Position numbers and translations under genes: made by a program. This document shows positions 38,869-48,877 of a stretch of 64,000 nt of DNA, piece by piece (the first letter of the stretch is position 1; the number at the start of each line of letters is the position of its first letter). The notes below the pieces were generated by a model that saw nothing but the letters and a program-made list of their open reading frames with translations, did no database searches and had not been told where the DNA came from. This DNA comes from Salinisphaera shabanensis E1L3A (GTDB lineage: Bacteria > Pseudomonadota > Gammaproteobacteria > Nevskiales > Salinisphaeraceae), in assembly GCF_000215955.2 (NCBI RefSeq), contig NZ_AFNV02000013.1:1-64000 (forward strand). The letters are read 5' to 3'.

Positions 38869-40275
38869 CTAGCGCCCCATGCCCGGCGGCAACGTGCCGC
38901 CACCGCCCATGCCGGGGGGCATACCGCCACCACCGCCGCCCATGCCTTGCATGGCGCGCATCATCTTCTTCATACCGCCGCCCTTGAACTTCTTCATCAT
39001 CTTGCGCATCTGCAGATGCTGCTTGAGCAGGCGGTTGATATCCTGAACCTGGGTCCCCGAGCCACCGGCGATCCGGCGCTTGCGCGAGGCCTTGATGACA
39101 TCCGGAAACGCCCGTTCCTGCGGCGTCATGGAGTCGACGATCGCGAGCATGCGCTTGACCTGGGTGTCGTCGGCTGCCGCGGCCATGCCTTTGGGCATCT
39201 GTGCGCCGCCCGGCATTTTTTCCATCAGCGCGCCCAGGCCGCCCATCTCCTGCATTTGACGCAGTTGATCAGCCAGATCATTGAGATCGAAGCCCTTGCC
39301 CTTCTGCAGCTTCTTGGCCAGCTTCTCGGCCTTCTGCCGGTCGACCTTCTGCTCGGCCTCCTCGACCAGCGACAACACGTCGCCCATACCCAGAATGCGC
39401 GAGGCGACGCGGTCGGGATGAAACGGCTCGAGCGCTTCAAGTTTTTCACCCACGCCGAGAAACTTGATCGGCTTACCGGTGATCTGGCGAACGGACAGCG
39501 CTGCACCGCCGCGCGCGTCGCCGTCGACCTTGGTGAGTACAACGCCGGTCAGCGGCAGCGCGTCGCCAAAGGCCTTGGCGGTGTTGGCCGCGTCCTGGCC
39601 GGTCATGGCGTCGACCACGAACAGCGTCTCGGCAGGCTTGAGCGCTTCATTGAGGCCGCTGATTTCGGCCATCATCTTTTCATCGATGCCCAGACGGCCG
39701 GCGGTATCGACAATGAGCACGTCGTAGAAGCCCTTGCGCGCGGCGTCCATGGCCGACTGGGCAATCTTGAGCGGCTTGTCGCTCGACTGGCTCGGATGGA
39801 AATCTACGCCGACATCGTTGGCCACGCGGGCGAGCTGATCGATAGCCGCCGGCCGATACACGTCGGTGGACACCACCAGCACGGATTTCTTCTCGCGCTG
39901 CTTGAGGTAGCGGGCCAGTTTACCGGTGGACGTCGTCTTACCCGCGCCCTGCAGGCCGGCCATAAGCACCACGGCCGGCGGCTTGACGCGCAGATCCAGA
40001 CTTTCATTGGCCTCGCCCAGCAGCGCTGTGAGCTCATCCTTGACGATCTTGATCAGCGCCTGCCCGGGCGTGAGGCTGGTCATCACCTCGTTACCAACCG
40101 CGCGGGCGCGAATATCCTCGACGAACTGCTTGACCACGGGCAGCGCCACGTCGGCCTCGAGCAGCGCCATGCGCACTTCGCGCAGGGTTGCCTTGATATT
40201 GTCTTCGGTCAGACGTCCACGACCGCGGATGGTCTGGAAGCTGCGATTGAGCCGATCACTCAGACTGTCGAACAT
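38869..40275 (-). CDS. ffh: Signal recognition particle protein Ffh
   Basis: This 468-residue GTPase binds 4.5S RNA and signal sequences of nascent membrane proteins and docks on FtsY. The N domain begins MFDSLSDRLNRSFQ. The G domain has GLQGAGKTTSTGK, VDTAGRLGIDEKMM and TKVDGDARGGAAL. The M domain ends in a methionine/glycine-rich tail (QGMGGGGGGMPPGMG). The frame is open to 40347, but ATG 40275 matches the family N-terminus. Confidence 0.97.
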   Translation of the reverse strand: MFDSLSDRLNRSFQTIRGRGRLTEDNIKATLREVRMALLEADVALPVVKQFVEDIRARAVGNEVMTSLTPGQALIKIVKDELTALLGEANESLDLRVKPPAVVLMAGLQGAGKTTSTGKLARYLKQREKKSVLVVSTDVYRPAAIDQLARVANDVGVDFHPSQSSDKPLKIAQSAMDAARKGFYDVLIVDTAGRLGIDEKMMAEISGLNEALKPAETLFVVDAMTGQDAANTAKAFGDALPLTGVVLTKVDGDARGGAALSVRQITGKPIKFLGVGEKLEALEPFHPDRVASRILGMGDVLSLVEEAEQKVDRQKAEKLAKKLQKGKGFDLNDLADQLRQMQEMGGLGALMEKMPGGAQMPKGMAAAADDTQVKRMLAIVDSMTPQERAFPDVIKASRKRRIAGGSGTQVQDINRLLKQHLQMRKMMKKFKGGGMKKMMRAMQGMGGGGGGMPPGMGGGGTLPPGMGR

Positions 40276-40422
40276 GCAGGCGCTCGATCGATGAAACTGT
40301 GAAGGCGCCCAGTATAACGTCGCATCGCGTCGCTGCATTCCCAACACGGCTTATCGCGGCTCGCCAGGCGCGCGAAATACGGCACAATGGCGGTTATGGC
40401 TTTCGAGTCCCTTGCATCATAA

Positions 40423-41226
40423 ATGGCGCTGGTCGTAATTGAAGTGCTCTTCACGGCGCTGGCCTATGCCGGTGCTACTGCCGCCGTATGGCGACATCTG
40501 GCCCGAGGCGCGGCCTATTGGCATGTGACCGCACTCGCCGGGCTGGGCCTTGTCGCCCAGATCGGCTCGCTGGTTCATCTGAGCCTGCAATCCGGCATGC
40601 TCGTGATCGGGCTGGGCACGGCGCTGTCGCTGTTCGCCTGGCAGGCGGCACTTTTATTGTGGCTGTTCTCGCTGCGAGAGTCGGTCGGCGCACTTGGGCT
40701 GGTCATCTATCCGTTCGCGGGCCTGTGTGCGATTACCGCCCTGCTCGTACCGGACGCGCACAGCGCGACAGAAGCACTGGCCTGGCCACTGCAGCTACAT
40801 ATTCTCTTGTCGATACTTGCCTACGGGCTGCTGACCCTCGGCGCAGTCCAAGCGATCGTGCTCGCCTTACAGCACCGGCAACTGCGCCGCCGGCCGCCGT
40901 CGGGGTTGTTCACGCGCCTGCCTGCACTCCAAACCATGGAGATGCTGCTGTTTCGCCTGATTGGCGCGGGTTTTTTCCTGTTGAGTCTCGCCATCGCTAC
41001 CGGCGCGCTGTTCATCGACGACCTGTTTGCGCAACATCTGGTACACAAGACCGTACTGTCACTGTTCGCCTGGGCCTTCTTCGCGGTGCTGTTATACGGG
41101 CGCCGGCGCTATGGCTGGCGCGGGCGTGTGGCGGTGCGCGGCGCACTGGCCGGCTATGGCTTGCTAGTTATGGCCTATTTCGGCAGCAAATTGGTACTGG
41201 AGCTGATTCTGGGCCAACATTGGTAA
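40423..41226 (+). CDS. CcsA/YpjD-type inner-membrane protein (cytochrome c assembly family)
   Basis: This 267-residue protein has about eight transmembrane helices of the CcsA/HemX fold. Conserved features include LQLHILLSILAYGLLTLGAVQA, a histidine after helix segment YWHVTAL and the HLVHKTVLSLFAWAFF motif with two histidines possibly contacting haem. E. coli YpjD is the usual neighbour of ffh, as here. Its physiological role is poorly defined and direct haem handling is inference. Confidence 0.85.
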   Translation: MALVVIEVLFTALAYAGATAAVWRHLARGAAYWHVTALAGLGLVAQIGSLVHLSLQSGMLVIGLGTALSLFAWQAALLLWLFSLRESVGALGLVIYPFAGLCAITALLVPDAHSATEALAWPLQLHILLSILAYGLLTLGAVQAIVLALQHRQLRRRPPSGLFTRLPALQTMEMLLFRLIGAGFFLLSLAIATGALFIDDLFAQHLVHKTVLSLFAWAFFAVLLYGRRRYGWRGRVAVRGALAGYGLLVMAYFGSKLVLELILGQHW

Positions 41227-41293
41227 CGCGCGCGGCACTCGTGCCGATAGTCTAGAAATACCACGCGTACTCATTTGATTCAGGGCTGACTTC

Positions 41294-42622
41294 TTGGACG
41301 CCATTTCCTTGCCGGTGCTATTCGGCATACTGCTCTTGATGCTTGTGTTATCGGCCTTTTTCTCGGGCTCCGAGACCGGGTTGATGACGCTCAACCGCTA
41401 CCGCATGAAGCACCTGGCCAAAACCGGCCATGGGGGCGCATCGCGGGCCGCACACTTGCTCGATCGGCCGGACCGACTCATCGGCCTGATCCTGTTGGGC
41501 AACAATCTGGTCAATATTGCGGCATCCGCGGTCGCTACGGTGATCGGCATCCGCTTGTTCGGCAACGTGGGCGTGCTCGTAGCAACCGTCACGCTCACGG
41601 TGTTCGTGCTGATCTTTTCCGAAGTCACGCCGAAAACGCTGGCCGCATTGCACCCCGAGCGTGTGGCCTACCCGGCTTCGTATGTCTACACGCCCCTGCT
41701 GCGTGTGGCATGGCCGCTGGTCATGGTGATCAATCTGGCCGGCAACGGCATCCTGCGCCTGTTCGGTGTCTCGGCCGACGATGCCGCCGCGCATTCCCTG
41801 TCCTCCGAGGAACTACGCACCGTGGTGACCGAGGCAGGCGCAATGATTCCGCGCCGACATCAGCAGATGCTGTTGTCGATCCTGGACATGGAAAACGCCA
41901 CGGTCGAAGACATCATGGTGCCGCGCAACGAAATTGTGGGCATCGATATCAGCAAGTCGTGGCCGGAGATTCTCGAGCAACTCGTACACAACCAGCACAC
42001 GCGCCTGCCGATCTTCGACGGTTCCATCGACGAGCTGGCTGGCATCGTACATATGCGCCGTGTGCTTGCATTGGTCTCGGATGACAACCTCGACAAGGAC
42101 GCCCTGCTTGGCCTCGCGCGTGAACCGTACTTCGTGCCCGAAGGCACGCCGCTCAATCAACAGCTGCTGAATTTCCAGAACCAGCAGCGTCGAATTGGTT
42201 TTGTGGTGGACGAATACGGCGATATCCAGGGCCTGGTCACGCTTGAGGATATCCTCGAAGAGATCGTGGGCGAGTTCACGACCGATCCTGCCACGCGCGT
42301 AAAAAACGTCTATATGGACGGTGACGACAGCTATCTGGTCGATGGCACGGTCACGCTGCGCTCGATCAACCGTGCCATGGGCTGGAAGCTGCCGGTGGAC
42401 GGACCGAAGACGATGAACGGTCTGATCACCGAGCATCTGGAAACCATTCCTCAGCCCGGCACCAAGCTCAAGGTCGGCAAGTACATACTCGAAATCGCAC
42501 AGACGCGCGCAAATCTGGTTCAGACCGTGCGTGTAAAACCGCCCAAGCGCCGTGTGCGGCGCGCACCGGGCGAGGATTTGAATTCAGACGACAAAGCCAG
42601 CAAAGCTGACACCGAGCGTTAG
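41294..42622 (+). CDS. corB: CNNM/CorB-family transporter with CBS and CorC domains
   Basis: This 442-residue protein has an N-terminal DUF21 membrane domain (about 5-180, FSGSETGLMTLNRYR, GNNLVNIAASA), a CBS pair (about 200-325, EDIMVPRNEIVGIDI and the second repeat ending VDEYGDIQGLVTLEDILEEIVGE) and a C-terminal CorC domain. Family members export or regulate Mg2+ in an ATP-sensing manner. The start is TTG 41294 with AGGG about 8 nt upstream. The ffh-ypjD-corB neighbourhood matches the E. coli arrangement with yfjD. Confidence 0.92.
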   Translation: MDAISLPVLFGILLLMLVLSAFFSGSETGLMTLNRYRMKHLAKTGHGGASRAAHLLDRPDRLIGLILLGNNLVNIAASAVATVIGIRLFGNVGVLVATVTLTVFVLIFSEVTPKTLAALHPERVAYPASYVYTPLLRVAWPLVMVINLAGNGILRLFGVSADDAAAHSLSSEELRTVVTEAGAMIPRRHQQMLLSILDMENATVEDIMVPRNEIVGIDISKSWPEILEQLVHNQHTRLPIFDGSIDELAGIVHMRRVLALVSDDNLDKDALLGLAREPYFVPEGTPLNQQLLNFQNQQRRIGFVVDEYGDIQGLVTLEDILEEIVGEFTTDPATRVKNVYMDGDDSYLVDGTVTLRSINRAMGWKLPVDGPKTMNGLITEHLETIPQPGTKLKVGKYILEIAQTRANLVQTVRVKPPKRRVRRAPGEDLNSDDKASKADTER

Positions 42623-42635
42623 TCGGCAACCGGCC

Positions 42636-44003
42636 CTAGCTGATCGCGTCGATCGCCTCGCTCAAACGCGCCACGCCGACGACTTCCATATCCCCAACAC
42701 GCTTGCTGCGCGGCATGTTGGCCTTGGGCACGATCGCGCGGGTAAAGCCGTGCTTCGCGGCTTCGGACAGCCGCTCTTCGCCGCCCGGCACCGGCCGGAT
42801 TTCGCCGGCGAGGCCAATCTCACCGAAGATGACCAGCCGCTCGCCCAGCGCGCGGTCGCGAAAACTCGACAAGGCTGCCAGAACGACGGCCAGATCAGCC
42901 GCGGTCTCCGTGACGCGCATGCCGCCGACCACGTTCACGAACACATCCTGATCGCCCAGTGGAATACCGCCATGGCGATGCAAAACAGCCAACAGCATGG
43001 CCAAACGCTGGCTATCCGGGCCCAGGGCGACACGGCGTGGGTTGTGCAGCTGTGACTCGTCTACCAGCGCTTGTACCTCGACAAGCATCGGCCTGGACCC
43101 CTCACGCGTGACCATCACCGCGCTGCCCGGCACGGCGGTTTCATGACGCGACAAAAAGATCGCGCTTGGATTGGTAACCTGTTTGAGTCCGGCGCTGGAC
43201 ATTGCGAACACGCCCAGCTCGTTGACGGCGCCGAAACGATTCTTCACCGCACGAATCACCCGAAAACGGCTGGACGCCTCGGCTTCAAAGTAAAGCACGG
43301 TATCGACCATATGCTCGAGCACGCGCGGGCCGGCGATGGTGCCTTCCTTGGTCACATGGCCGACCAGAATCAGCGCCGTGCCGGTCGCTTTGGCAAAGCG
43401 CACCAGCATGGACGCCGACTCGCGCACTTGCGACACACTGCCCGGCGCGGACGTCACCGCCTGCGAAAATACCGTCTGTACCGAATCGATTACCACGAGT
43501 CTGGGCGCCTGCGGCTTGGCCAGGGCCAGCACACGCTCGACGCAGGTTTCGGCCAGCACCGCGAGTTCCGCCTGATCCACGCCCAGGCGTTGGGCGCGCA
43601 GGTGTACTTGTTCCAGCGATTCCTCCCCTGTGACATACAGGGCGGGAATCGCGGCCGAGAGCTGGGCGAGCACTTGCAACAACAAGGTCGATTTGCCGAT
43701 ACCGGGGTCGCCACCAATCAGAATCACCGAGCCTGGCACGAGGCCGCCGCCGAGCACGCGATCCAGTTCGGACAATCCCGTGGGTGTACGCGCGGTTTCC
43801 GCGGGACGAATCGCGTTGAGGCGCTCGACTTGGGGGGCAGCATTTCCGAAGTTCGTCGGTGCGCTCGCGCCCGGTTTGGCTGGGGCAGCCGCCACGCTTT
43901 CCACCAGCGTGTTCCACGCGCCGCAATCGCTGCACTGGCCTGCCCACTTCGCATGGCTGGCCCCGCAGGACTCACAAATGAAAACCGTCTTGTTGCGAGC
44001 CAT
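42636..44003 (-). CDS. radA: DNA repair protein RadA
   Basis: This 455-residue RecA-like branch-migration helicase acts in recombination. It has a zinc finger with C10, C13, C24 and C27, Walker A GGDPGIGKST (97-106), the RadA-specific KNRFG motif in AVKNRFGAVNE, and a C-terminal Lon-like domain (GGMRVTETAADLAVV). Length is normal. It is convergent with corB, leaving 13 bp between stops. Confidence 0.96.
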   Translation of the reverse strand: MARNKTVFICESCGASHAKWAGQCSDCGAWNTLVESVAAAPAKPGASAPTNFGNAAPQVERLNAIRPAETARTPTGLSELDRVLGGGLVPGSVILIGGDPGIGKSTLLLQVLAQLSAAIPALYVTGEESLEQVHLRAQRLGVDQAELAVLAETCVERVLALAKPQAPRLVVIDSVQTVFSQAVTSAPGSVSQVRESASMLVRFAKATGTALILVGHVTKEGTIAGPRVLEHMVDTVLYFEAEASSRFRVIRAVKNRFGAVNELGVFAMSSAGLKQVTNPSAIFLSRHETAVPGSAVMVTREGSRPMLVEVQALVDESQLHNPRRVALGPDSQRLAMLLAVLHRHGGIPLGDQDVFVNVVGGMRVTETAADLAVVLAALSSFRDRALGERLVIFGEIGLAGEIRPVPGGEERLSEAAKHGFTRAIVPKANMPRSKRVGDMEVVGVARLSEAIDAIS

Positions 44004-44224
44004 TAATACCTCGAAAATCGTGGCGGCGCGGGCTACGCAAAAGCGCTTGTAAAGCGTTCCGATCCGCGCGGTGCGCGATGCTTAATCGCACGAATCCCTT
44101 GTCGCGAAGTCTGAACAGACTTCCGACGCCCGAAAACAAACCGGCATACTAGGGCCTGCTTTCAACGGATGCACGCGTCGCGAGCGGTTTGTGTTCTTCG
44201 CGCGCGCCATGCAGAGAGGTTTCG

Positions 44225-45214
44225 ATGCACGAACGCCTGGATATCGATTTCATAAGCCGCAGTACCACCTGCCGTGCCTGGTTCTATCCCGCGCGTACCG
44301 ATGCCCTTCGAACAGCGGAAGGCGTGCCGTGTGTCGTGATGGCTCACGGTCTCGGCGGCACCCGCGACGCCGGGCTGGAACCCTATGCCGAGCGCTTTGC
44401 GAGCGCCGGTCTTGCCGTATTCCTGTTCGACTACCGCCACTTTGGCGCCAGCGACGGCGAGCCCCGGCAGCTGCTCTCGGTGCGTAGCCAGCTATACGAC
44501 TGGAAGATTGCGATTGCCGTTGCCCGACGTCAGGAAGACGTCGATCCCGAGCGCATCGCGCTATGGGGCAGTTCGTTTTCGGGCGGCCACGTCATCGCCG
44601 CGGCCGCGCGCGACGGGCAAGTGGCCGCGGTTACCGCCCAGGGGCCGATGATGGATGGTCTGACCGCTGTGACCAACCTCGCGTCCTATGCCGGCATCGT
44701 GCAGCTGCTCAAGCTCACCTGGGCCGGCATTCGCGACGCAATCAACAACCTCGCCGGCGCCGATCCGTACATGATTCCGATCGTCGGCCGGCCGGGCACA
44801 CTGGCAGCCATGAGCAGCGCGGACGCATACGACGGCTATATGGCGATCACGCCGGACGACTGGCGCAACGAAATCGCCGCACGTTTTGCACTCACGCTCG
44901 CATTCTATCGGCCCGGCAAACGCGCCAATCGGCTTCCCTGTCCGGCGCTGATCCAGATCTGCGACGAGGACAGCGTGGCCCCGCCCTGGGCCGCCGAGGC
45001 GACTGTGCAGCACGCCGGCGATTACGGCCGCGAGCGCCATTACAAGATCGGCCATTTCGATATCTACCGCGGCGCCGGCTTTCGCCAGTCCAGCGCCGAC
45101 CAGATCGCGTTCTTCCACGAACATCTCACGCCCGGAGCGCTCGACCAACGCCGCCGCGAACGCGGTCGGGCGAAACGCGAAGAACGCGGTCGGAGTCCGA
45201 TTAGTCTGCGTTGA
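44225..45214 (+). CDS. Alpha/beta hydrolase of unknown substrate
   Basis: This 329-residue protein has an oxyanion region VVMAHGLGGTRDAGLEPYA, the elbow GSSFSGGH (nucleophile Ser), and a late aspartate (ICDEDSVAPP) and histidine (KIGHFDIYRG) completing the triad. It resembles the dienelactone-hydrolase/X-Pro-peptidase-like serine hydrolases, but no substrate can be assigned. ATG 44225 has GAGAGG 6 nt upstream; the frame extends to 44189. The C-terminal 25 residues are very basic. It is divergent from radA. Confidence 0.82.
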   Translation: MHERLDIDFISRSTTCRAWFYPARTDALRTAEGVPCVVMAHGLGGTRDAGLEPYAERFASAGLAVFLFDYRHFGASDGEPRQLLSVRSQLYDWKIAIAVARRQEDVDPERIALWGSSFSGGHVIAAAARDGQVAAVTAQGPMMDGLTAVTNLASYAGIVQLLKLTWAGIRDAINNLAGADPYMIPIVGRPGTLAAMSSADAYDGYMAITPDDWRNEIAARFALTLAFYRPGKRANRLPCPALIQICDEDSVAPPWAAEATVQHAGDYGRERHYKIGHFDIYRGAGFRQSSADQIAFFHEHLTPGALDQRRRERGRAKREERGRSPISLR

Positions 45215-45398
45215 GCCGTAGCTTGGGATTTGCGTTGATATAGTCGCGGCGTGCGCAGCGCTCTAGCGTCGAACCTCGCGGCCTTGGAACTGGAGGCTCG
45301 ATAAACGCTAAGGCTCATTTGGGCTTGGGGTTTCGTACTGAGGTTCGCCACACAACATGCGAAAAATGCCTCATAGCCAAGCACCGCAGCCGACTAGC

Positions 45399-46466
45399 TC
45401 AAATCACCTCAAACCGTACCCGAGGCGTCAGCCGACAAAACAGCTCATAGGCAATCGTATCGGCATGCCGGGCGACCTCGTCCGGGTCGAGGCCGCCGCC
45501 CCAGAGCGTCGCCCGGTCGCCGACCTTGGCATTCGGCGCATTGCGCAGATCGACGGTGATCATATCCATCGAAACACGCCCGACCAGCGGCACACGCACA
45601 CCGTCGATGAGCACCGGTGTACCCGACGGCGCATGGCGCGGATAGCCATCACCATAGCCAATGCCGATCACGCCGATGTCCATCGCCTCTGGCGTACGCC
45701 AGGTCGCACCGTAACCGATAGTCTCCCCCGCAGCGATAGGGTTGCGGGCGATTAGCGGCGCACTCAAATGCATGGCCGGTTTGAGGTCGTAGCTGGATGC
45801 ATCGCGATCGCTCATCGGCGAACTGCCGTAGAGCATGATGCCGGGCCGCACGACATCCGCGTGCGCAGCCGGCCAGCCCAGTACGCCGGCGGAATTGGCA
45901 ATCGAGCGCAGTCCGGGACGGCCTGCGGTGACCTGCGCAAACACATCGAGCTGGGCCTGGGTCTCGGGGCGCGACGGATCATCGGCGCAGGCCAGATGAG
46001 TCAGCCAGCCATTGATCTCGATACGTTCGAGCGCCGCCAGACGGGTCACAATCGCATCCACCCGGTCCGGCGCAAAGCCCAGCCGATGCATGCCGCTATC
46101 GAGCTTCACCCATATCTTGAGCGCCGGGCCGACATAGCGTTCCAGCGCTTCGATCTGGGTTTCGTGGAATACGACGGGCTCGAGGCCATATTCGCCCGCC
46201 TGCTCGCAGACGGTGGCATCGAGCTGCTGCGAGAGCATGGCCACCGGCTTGTCGATACCGGCCCAGCGCAGCTGCAACGCTTCATCGAGACTGGATACGG
46301 CAAAGCCGTCTGCCGCCGCGAGCGCGCCGGCCACGGTCACCGCGCCGTGGCCGTATCCGTCGGCCTTGACCGCGGCATACACGCGGCTGTGCGGCGCGAG
46401 CGCACGTACACGCGAGAGGTTGTGCGCAAGCGCATCGCGATCGATTATCGCGCGGGCCCGAATCAT
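45399..46466 (-). CDS. alr: Alanine racemase
   Basis: This 355-residue PLP enzyme makes D-alanine for peptidoglycan. The PLP lysine is K34 in VYAAVKADGYGHG, and the second base tyrosine is in GETIGYGATWRT; the C-terminal VPLVGRVSMDMI motif is present. The frame extends upstream to 46625 over dnaB; ATG 46466 gives the family N-terminus and lies 32 bp after dnaB, with which it likely forms a dnaB-alr unit. Confidence 0.96.
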   Translation of the reverse strand: MIRARAIIDRDALAHNLSRVRALAPHSRVYAAVKADGYGHGAVTVAGALAAADGFAVSSLDEALQLRWAGIDKPVAMLSQQLDATVCEQAGEYGLEPVVFHETQIEALERYVGPALKIWVKLDSGMHRLGFAPDRVDAIVTRLAALERIEINGWLTHLACADDPSRPETQAQLDVFAQVTAGRPGLRSIANSAGVLGWPAAHADVVRPGIMLYGSSPMSDRDASSYDLKPAMHLSAPLIARNPIAAGETIGYGATWRTPEAMDIGVIGIGYGDGYPRHAPSGTPVLIDGVRVPLVGRVSMDMITVDLRNAPNAKVGDRATLWGGGLDPDEVARHADTIAYELFCRLTPRVRFEVI

Positions 46467-46497
46467 GACGTGGCTTTGTTCGAATCGAGAAGCATCA

Positions 46498-47853
46498 TCA
46501 TTCCATGAAATCGTCGTCGTAGTGTTCCTGGAGGTTCTCGAAGCGCGTGAAGTGCGACAAGAATGCGGTGCGCGCGGTGCCCAGCGGGCCATTACGCTGC
46601 TTGCCAATAATGATCTCCGCCACACCCTTGTCGGCCGTATCCTCGTTGTAGACCTCGTCGCGGTAGACGAACATGATCACGTCGGCGTCCTGCTCGATAC
46701 CACCCGATTCACGCAGATCCGACATGCGTGGACGCTTGTTGTCGCGCTGCTCGACCTGACGGTTGAGCTGAGACAACGCGATCACCGGTACGTCCAGCTC
46801 CTTGGCCAGCGCCTTGAGCGAGCGCGAGATCTCGGAGATTTCGTTGGTTCGGTTTTCACTCGTGCCCGGCACCTGCATGAGCTGCAGATAGTCGACCATG
46901 ACCAGGCCGATATCATGCTCACGCTTGAGACGCCGCGCGCGAGCGCGCAACTCGGATGGTGACAACGCCGGCGTGTCATCGATGAACAGCCGCGCATTCT
47001 CGTTCATGATGCCAATCGCCGAGGTGATCTTGGGCCAGTCGTCTTCGGTGAGCTGGCCCGAGCGCAGACGTGTTTGATCGATACGCCCCCAGGACGAAAT
47101 CATACGAATCACCAGCTGCTCGGCCGACATTTCCAGTGAAAACACGGCCACCGGCACCTTCTCCTTGATGGCCACATTCTCGACGATGTTCATCGCGAAA
47201 CTGGTCTTGCCCATCGATGGACGCCCGGCCAGGATCAACAGATCGGCGGGCTGTAGGCCGTTGGTCATTTTGTCGAAGTTATGCAGTCCGGTCGGCAGCC
47301 CCGAGAAGGAGCCCTCGTTGGCGACAAGCTTCTCGATCCGATTGACCGCCTTGGTGAGAATCGAGTTCAAACCCTGGGGGCCTTCGCCGCCACGACGCCC
47401 TCGCTCGGCGATTGCGAAAATTTCCTTCTCGGCCGACTCAAGCAGATCGGCCGCAGTCAGCCCCTGGGTATCAAAACCCATACCGGTAATCATGTCGCCG
47501 GCGCGTATCAGCTGACGCATGATCGATCGTTCGCGAACGATGTCTGCGTACGCCCTGATATTGGCCGCCCCAGGGATATCCGCTGCGAGATTGCCGAGAT
47601 AGCTCGCACCACCGGCCTTGTCGAGCAGACCACGGCTACGCAGCCATTCGGTCAACGTGACCAGATCGCGCGGCTGACCGGTATCGGCCAGGTCTGCCAG
47701 GCCGCGAAACAGCAGACGATGGTCTTCGCGATAGAAATCCTCTTCGTTGATACGCCCGGCGACCTCGTCCCAGGCGCGCTCGGACAGCAACAATCCGCCG
47801 ATCACCGATTGTTCGGCCTCGATGGAATGCGGGGGCAGCTTGGCTTCGGCCAT
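46498..47853 (-). CDS. dnaB: Replicative DNA helicase DnaB
   Basis: This 451-residue hexameric helicase unwinds DNA at the replication fork. The N-terminal domain has LPPHSIEAEQSVIGGLLL. The RecA-like C-terminal domain has Walker A AGRPSMGKTSFA, Walker B VMVDYLQLM and the Q/R-finger region ISRSLKALAKEL. Length is normal and no intein is present. It is separated from rplI by a strong terminator, so it has its own promoter or relies on read-through. Confidence 0.97.
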   Translation of the reverse strand: MAEAKLPPHSIEAEQSVIGGLLLSERAWDEVAGRINEEDFYREDHRLLFRGLADLADTGQPRDLVTLTEWLRSRGLLDKAGGASYLGNLAADIPGAANIRAYADIVRERSIMRQLIRAGDMITGMGFDTQGLTAADLLESAEKEIFAIAERGRRGGEGPQGLNSILTKAVNRIEKLVANEGSFSGLPTGLHNFDKMTNGLQPADLLILAGRPSMGKTSFAMNIVENVAIKEKVPVAVFSLEMSAEQLVIRMISSWGRIDQTRLRSGQLTEDDWPKITSAIGIMNENARLFIDDTPALSPSELRARARRLKREHDIGLVMVDYLQLMQVPGTSENRTNEISEISRSLKALAKELDVPVIALSQLNRQVEQRDNKRPRMSDLRESGGIEQDADVIMFVYRDEVYNEDTADKGVAEIIIGKQRNGPLGTARTAFLSHFTRFENLQEHYDDDFME

Positions 47854-47941
47854 GGCTTATCGCCTGTTTACGCTAACGAAGAAAGACTCGCCGGCGCGCG
47901 CGCGGCGAGAGTGAAGCTGGAGTTTACGCAAGGCACCGACC

Positions 47942-47972
47942 AAAAAAAACGCCGCCCAAGGGCGGCGTTTTC
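47942..47972 (-). terminator. Rho-independent terminator of the rpsF-rpsR-rplI operon
   Basis: Ten-base perfect arms with a 2-nt centre (AACGCCGCCC / GGGCGGCGTT) are followed on the minus strand by eight T. It lies 36 bp beyond the rplI stop. Confidence 0.88.
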
Positions 47973-48007
47973 GATCAGGCACAGAATGCCTCGACTGATC
48001 GCTGCGA

Positions 48008-48625
48008 TCAGTCTTCGCGCTCGCCCAGCGGCGCATCGGCTTCGGTACCGGTTTCGTCAGCCGGCTCGCCGGCATCTTCAACACGTTCGCCTTCCATTTC
48101 GTCGGCGCTCGCATCCAGATCGGCATCTTCGGCGGCTTCATCAGCCGCACGACGCGGCGGCATGTTGATGCCCATGTCGGTCTTCTGGGCGACGATCACG
48201 GTGACCTCGACCTCGACCTCGGCATGCAACTGCAGAAGCGCCGTGTACTCACCGACGACACGAATGGTGCCTTCCGTAAGTGTGACTTCCTTCGGATTGA
48301 CCTCGACGCCGTCTTCCGTGATGGCGTCCGAGATTTCCTGCGGGCCAACCGAGCCGAAGAGCTTGCCTTCGTCACTCGCACGCATGGCAATGACGTATTC
48401 CTTGCCCTTGAGCTGATCGGCACGCGCCTGGGCCCGGTCTTCACGCTCTTGGGACGCGGCCTGCAACTCGGAGCGACGCTCTTCGAAGACAGCCAGGTTG
48501 GCCTTGGTGGCCGGCAGCGCAATGCCACGCGGCATCAGGTAGTTACGGCCGTAACCCGGACGAACGCTGACGGTATCGCCCAGGTCGCCGAGGTTGCGGA
48601 CTTTCTGTAGCAGAATGACTTCCAC
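48008..48625 (-). CDS. rplI: 50S ribosomal protein L9 with long acidic tail
   Basis: Residues 1 to about 149 are standard L9 (VILLQKVRNLGDLGDTVSV, GYGRNYLMPRGIA, then the connecting helix and C-terminal RNA-binding domain). An additional roughly 55-residue tail follows, with 20 acidic residues among the last 45. The usual length is 147-150; here it is 205. The tail is in frame up to the stop, with codon use like the rest. It is the last gene of rpsF-rpsR-rplI. Confidence 0.96.
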   Translation of the reverse strand: MEVILLQKVRNLGDLGDTVSVRPGYGRNYLMPRGIALPATKANLAVFEERRSELQAASQEREDRAQARADQLKGKEYVIAMRASDEGKLFGSVGPQEISDAITEDGVEVNPKEVTLTEGTIRVVGEYTALLQLHAEVEVEVTVIVAQKTDMGINMPPRRAADEAAEDADLDASADEMEGERVEDAGEPADETGTEADAPLGERED

Positions 48626-48634
48626 GGGTGCCTC

Positions 48635-48865
48635 CTAGGACGAATGCCGATCGGTGTACGGCAGCAGCGCGAGGAAACGCGCACGCTTGACCGCGGTGGA
48701 CAGCTGGCGCTGATAGCGCGCTGCGGTACCGGTGATACGACTGGGAACGATCTTGCCGGTTTCGGTGACGTACTGCTTGAGGGTCTCGATATCCTTGTAA
48801 TCGATTTCCTCTACGCCTTCGGCGGTGAATTTACAAAAGCGACGGCGACGGAAAAAACGGGCCAT
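48635..48865 (-). CDS. rpsR: 30S ribosomal protein S18
   Basis: This 76-residue protein partners S6 on the 30S platform. Diagnostic segments are [30 protein letters not shown] and [22 protein letters not shown]. It lies 12 bp after rpsF and 9 bp before rplI. No priB lies between rpsF and rpsR, unlike E. coli. Confidence 0.97.
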   Translation of the reverse strand: MARFFRRRRFCKFTAEGVEEIDYKDIETLKQYVTETGKIVPSRITGTAARYQRQLSTAVKRARFLALLPYTDRHSS

Positions 48866-48877
48866 GTTCGAAACTCC

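Noticed and set aside
38947-40302. 451-residue open frame on the plus strand
   Set aside because: It is entirely antisense to ffh, with histidine- and leucine-rich shadow composition.
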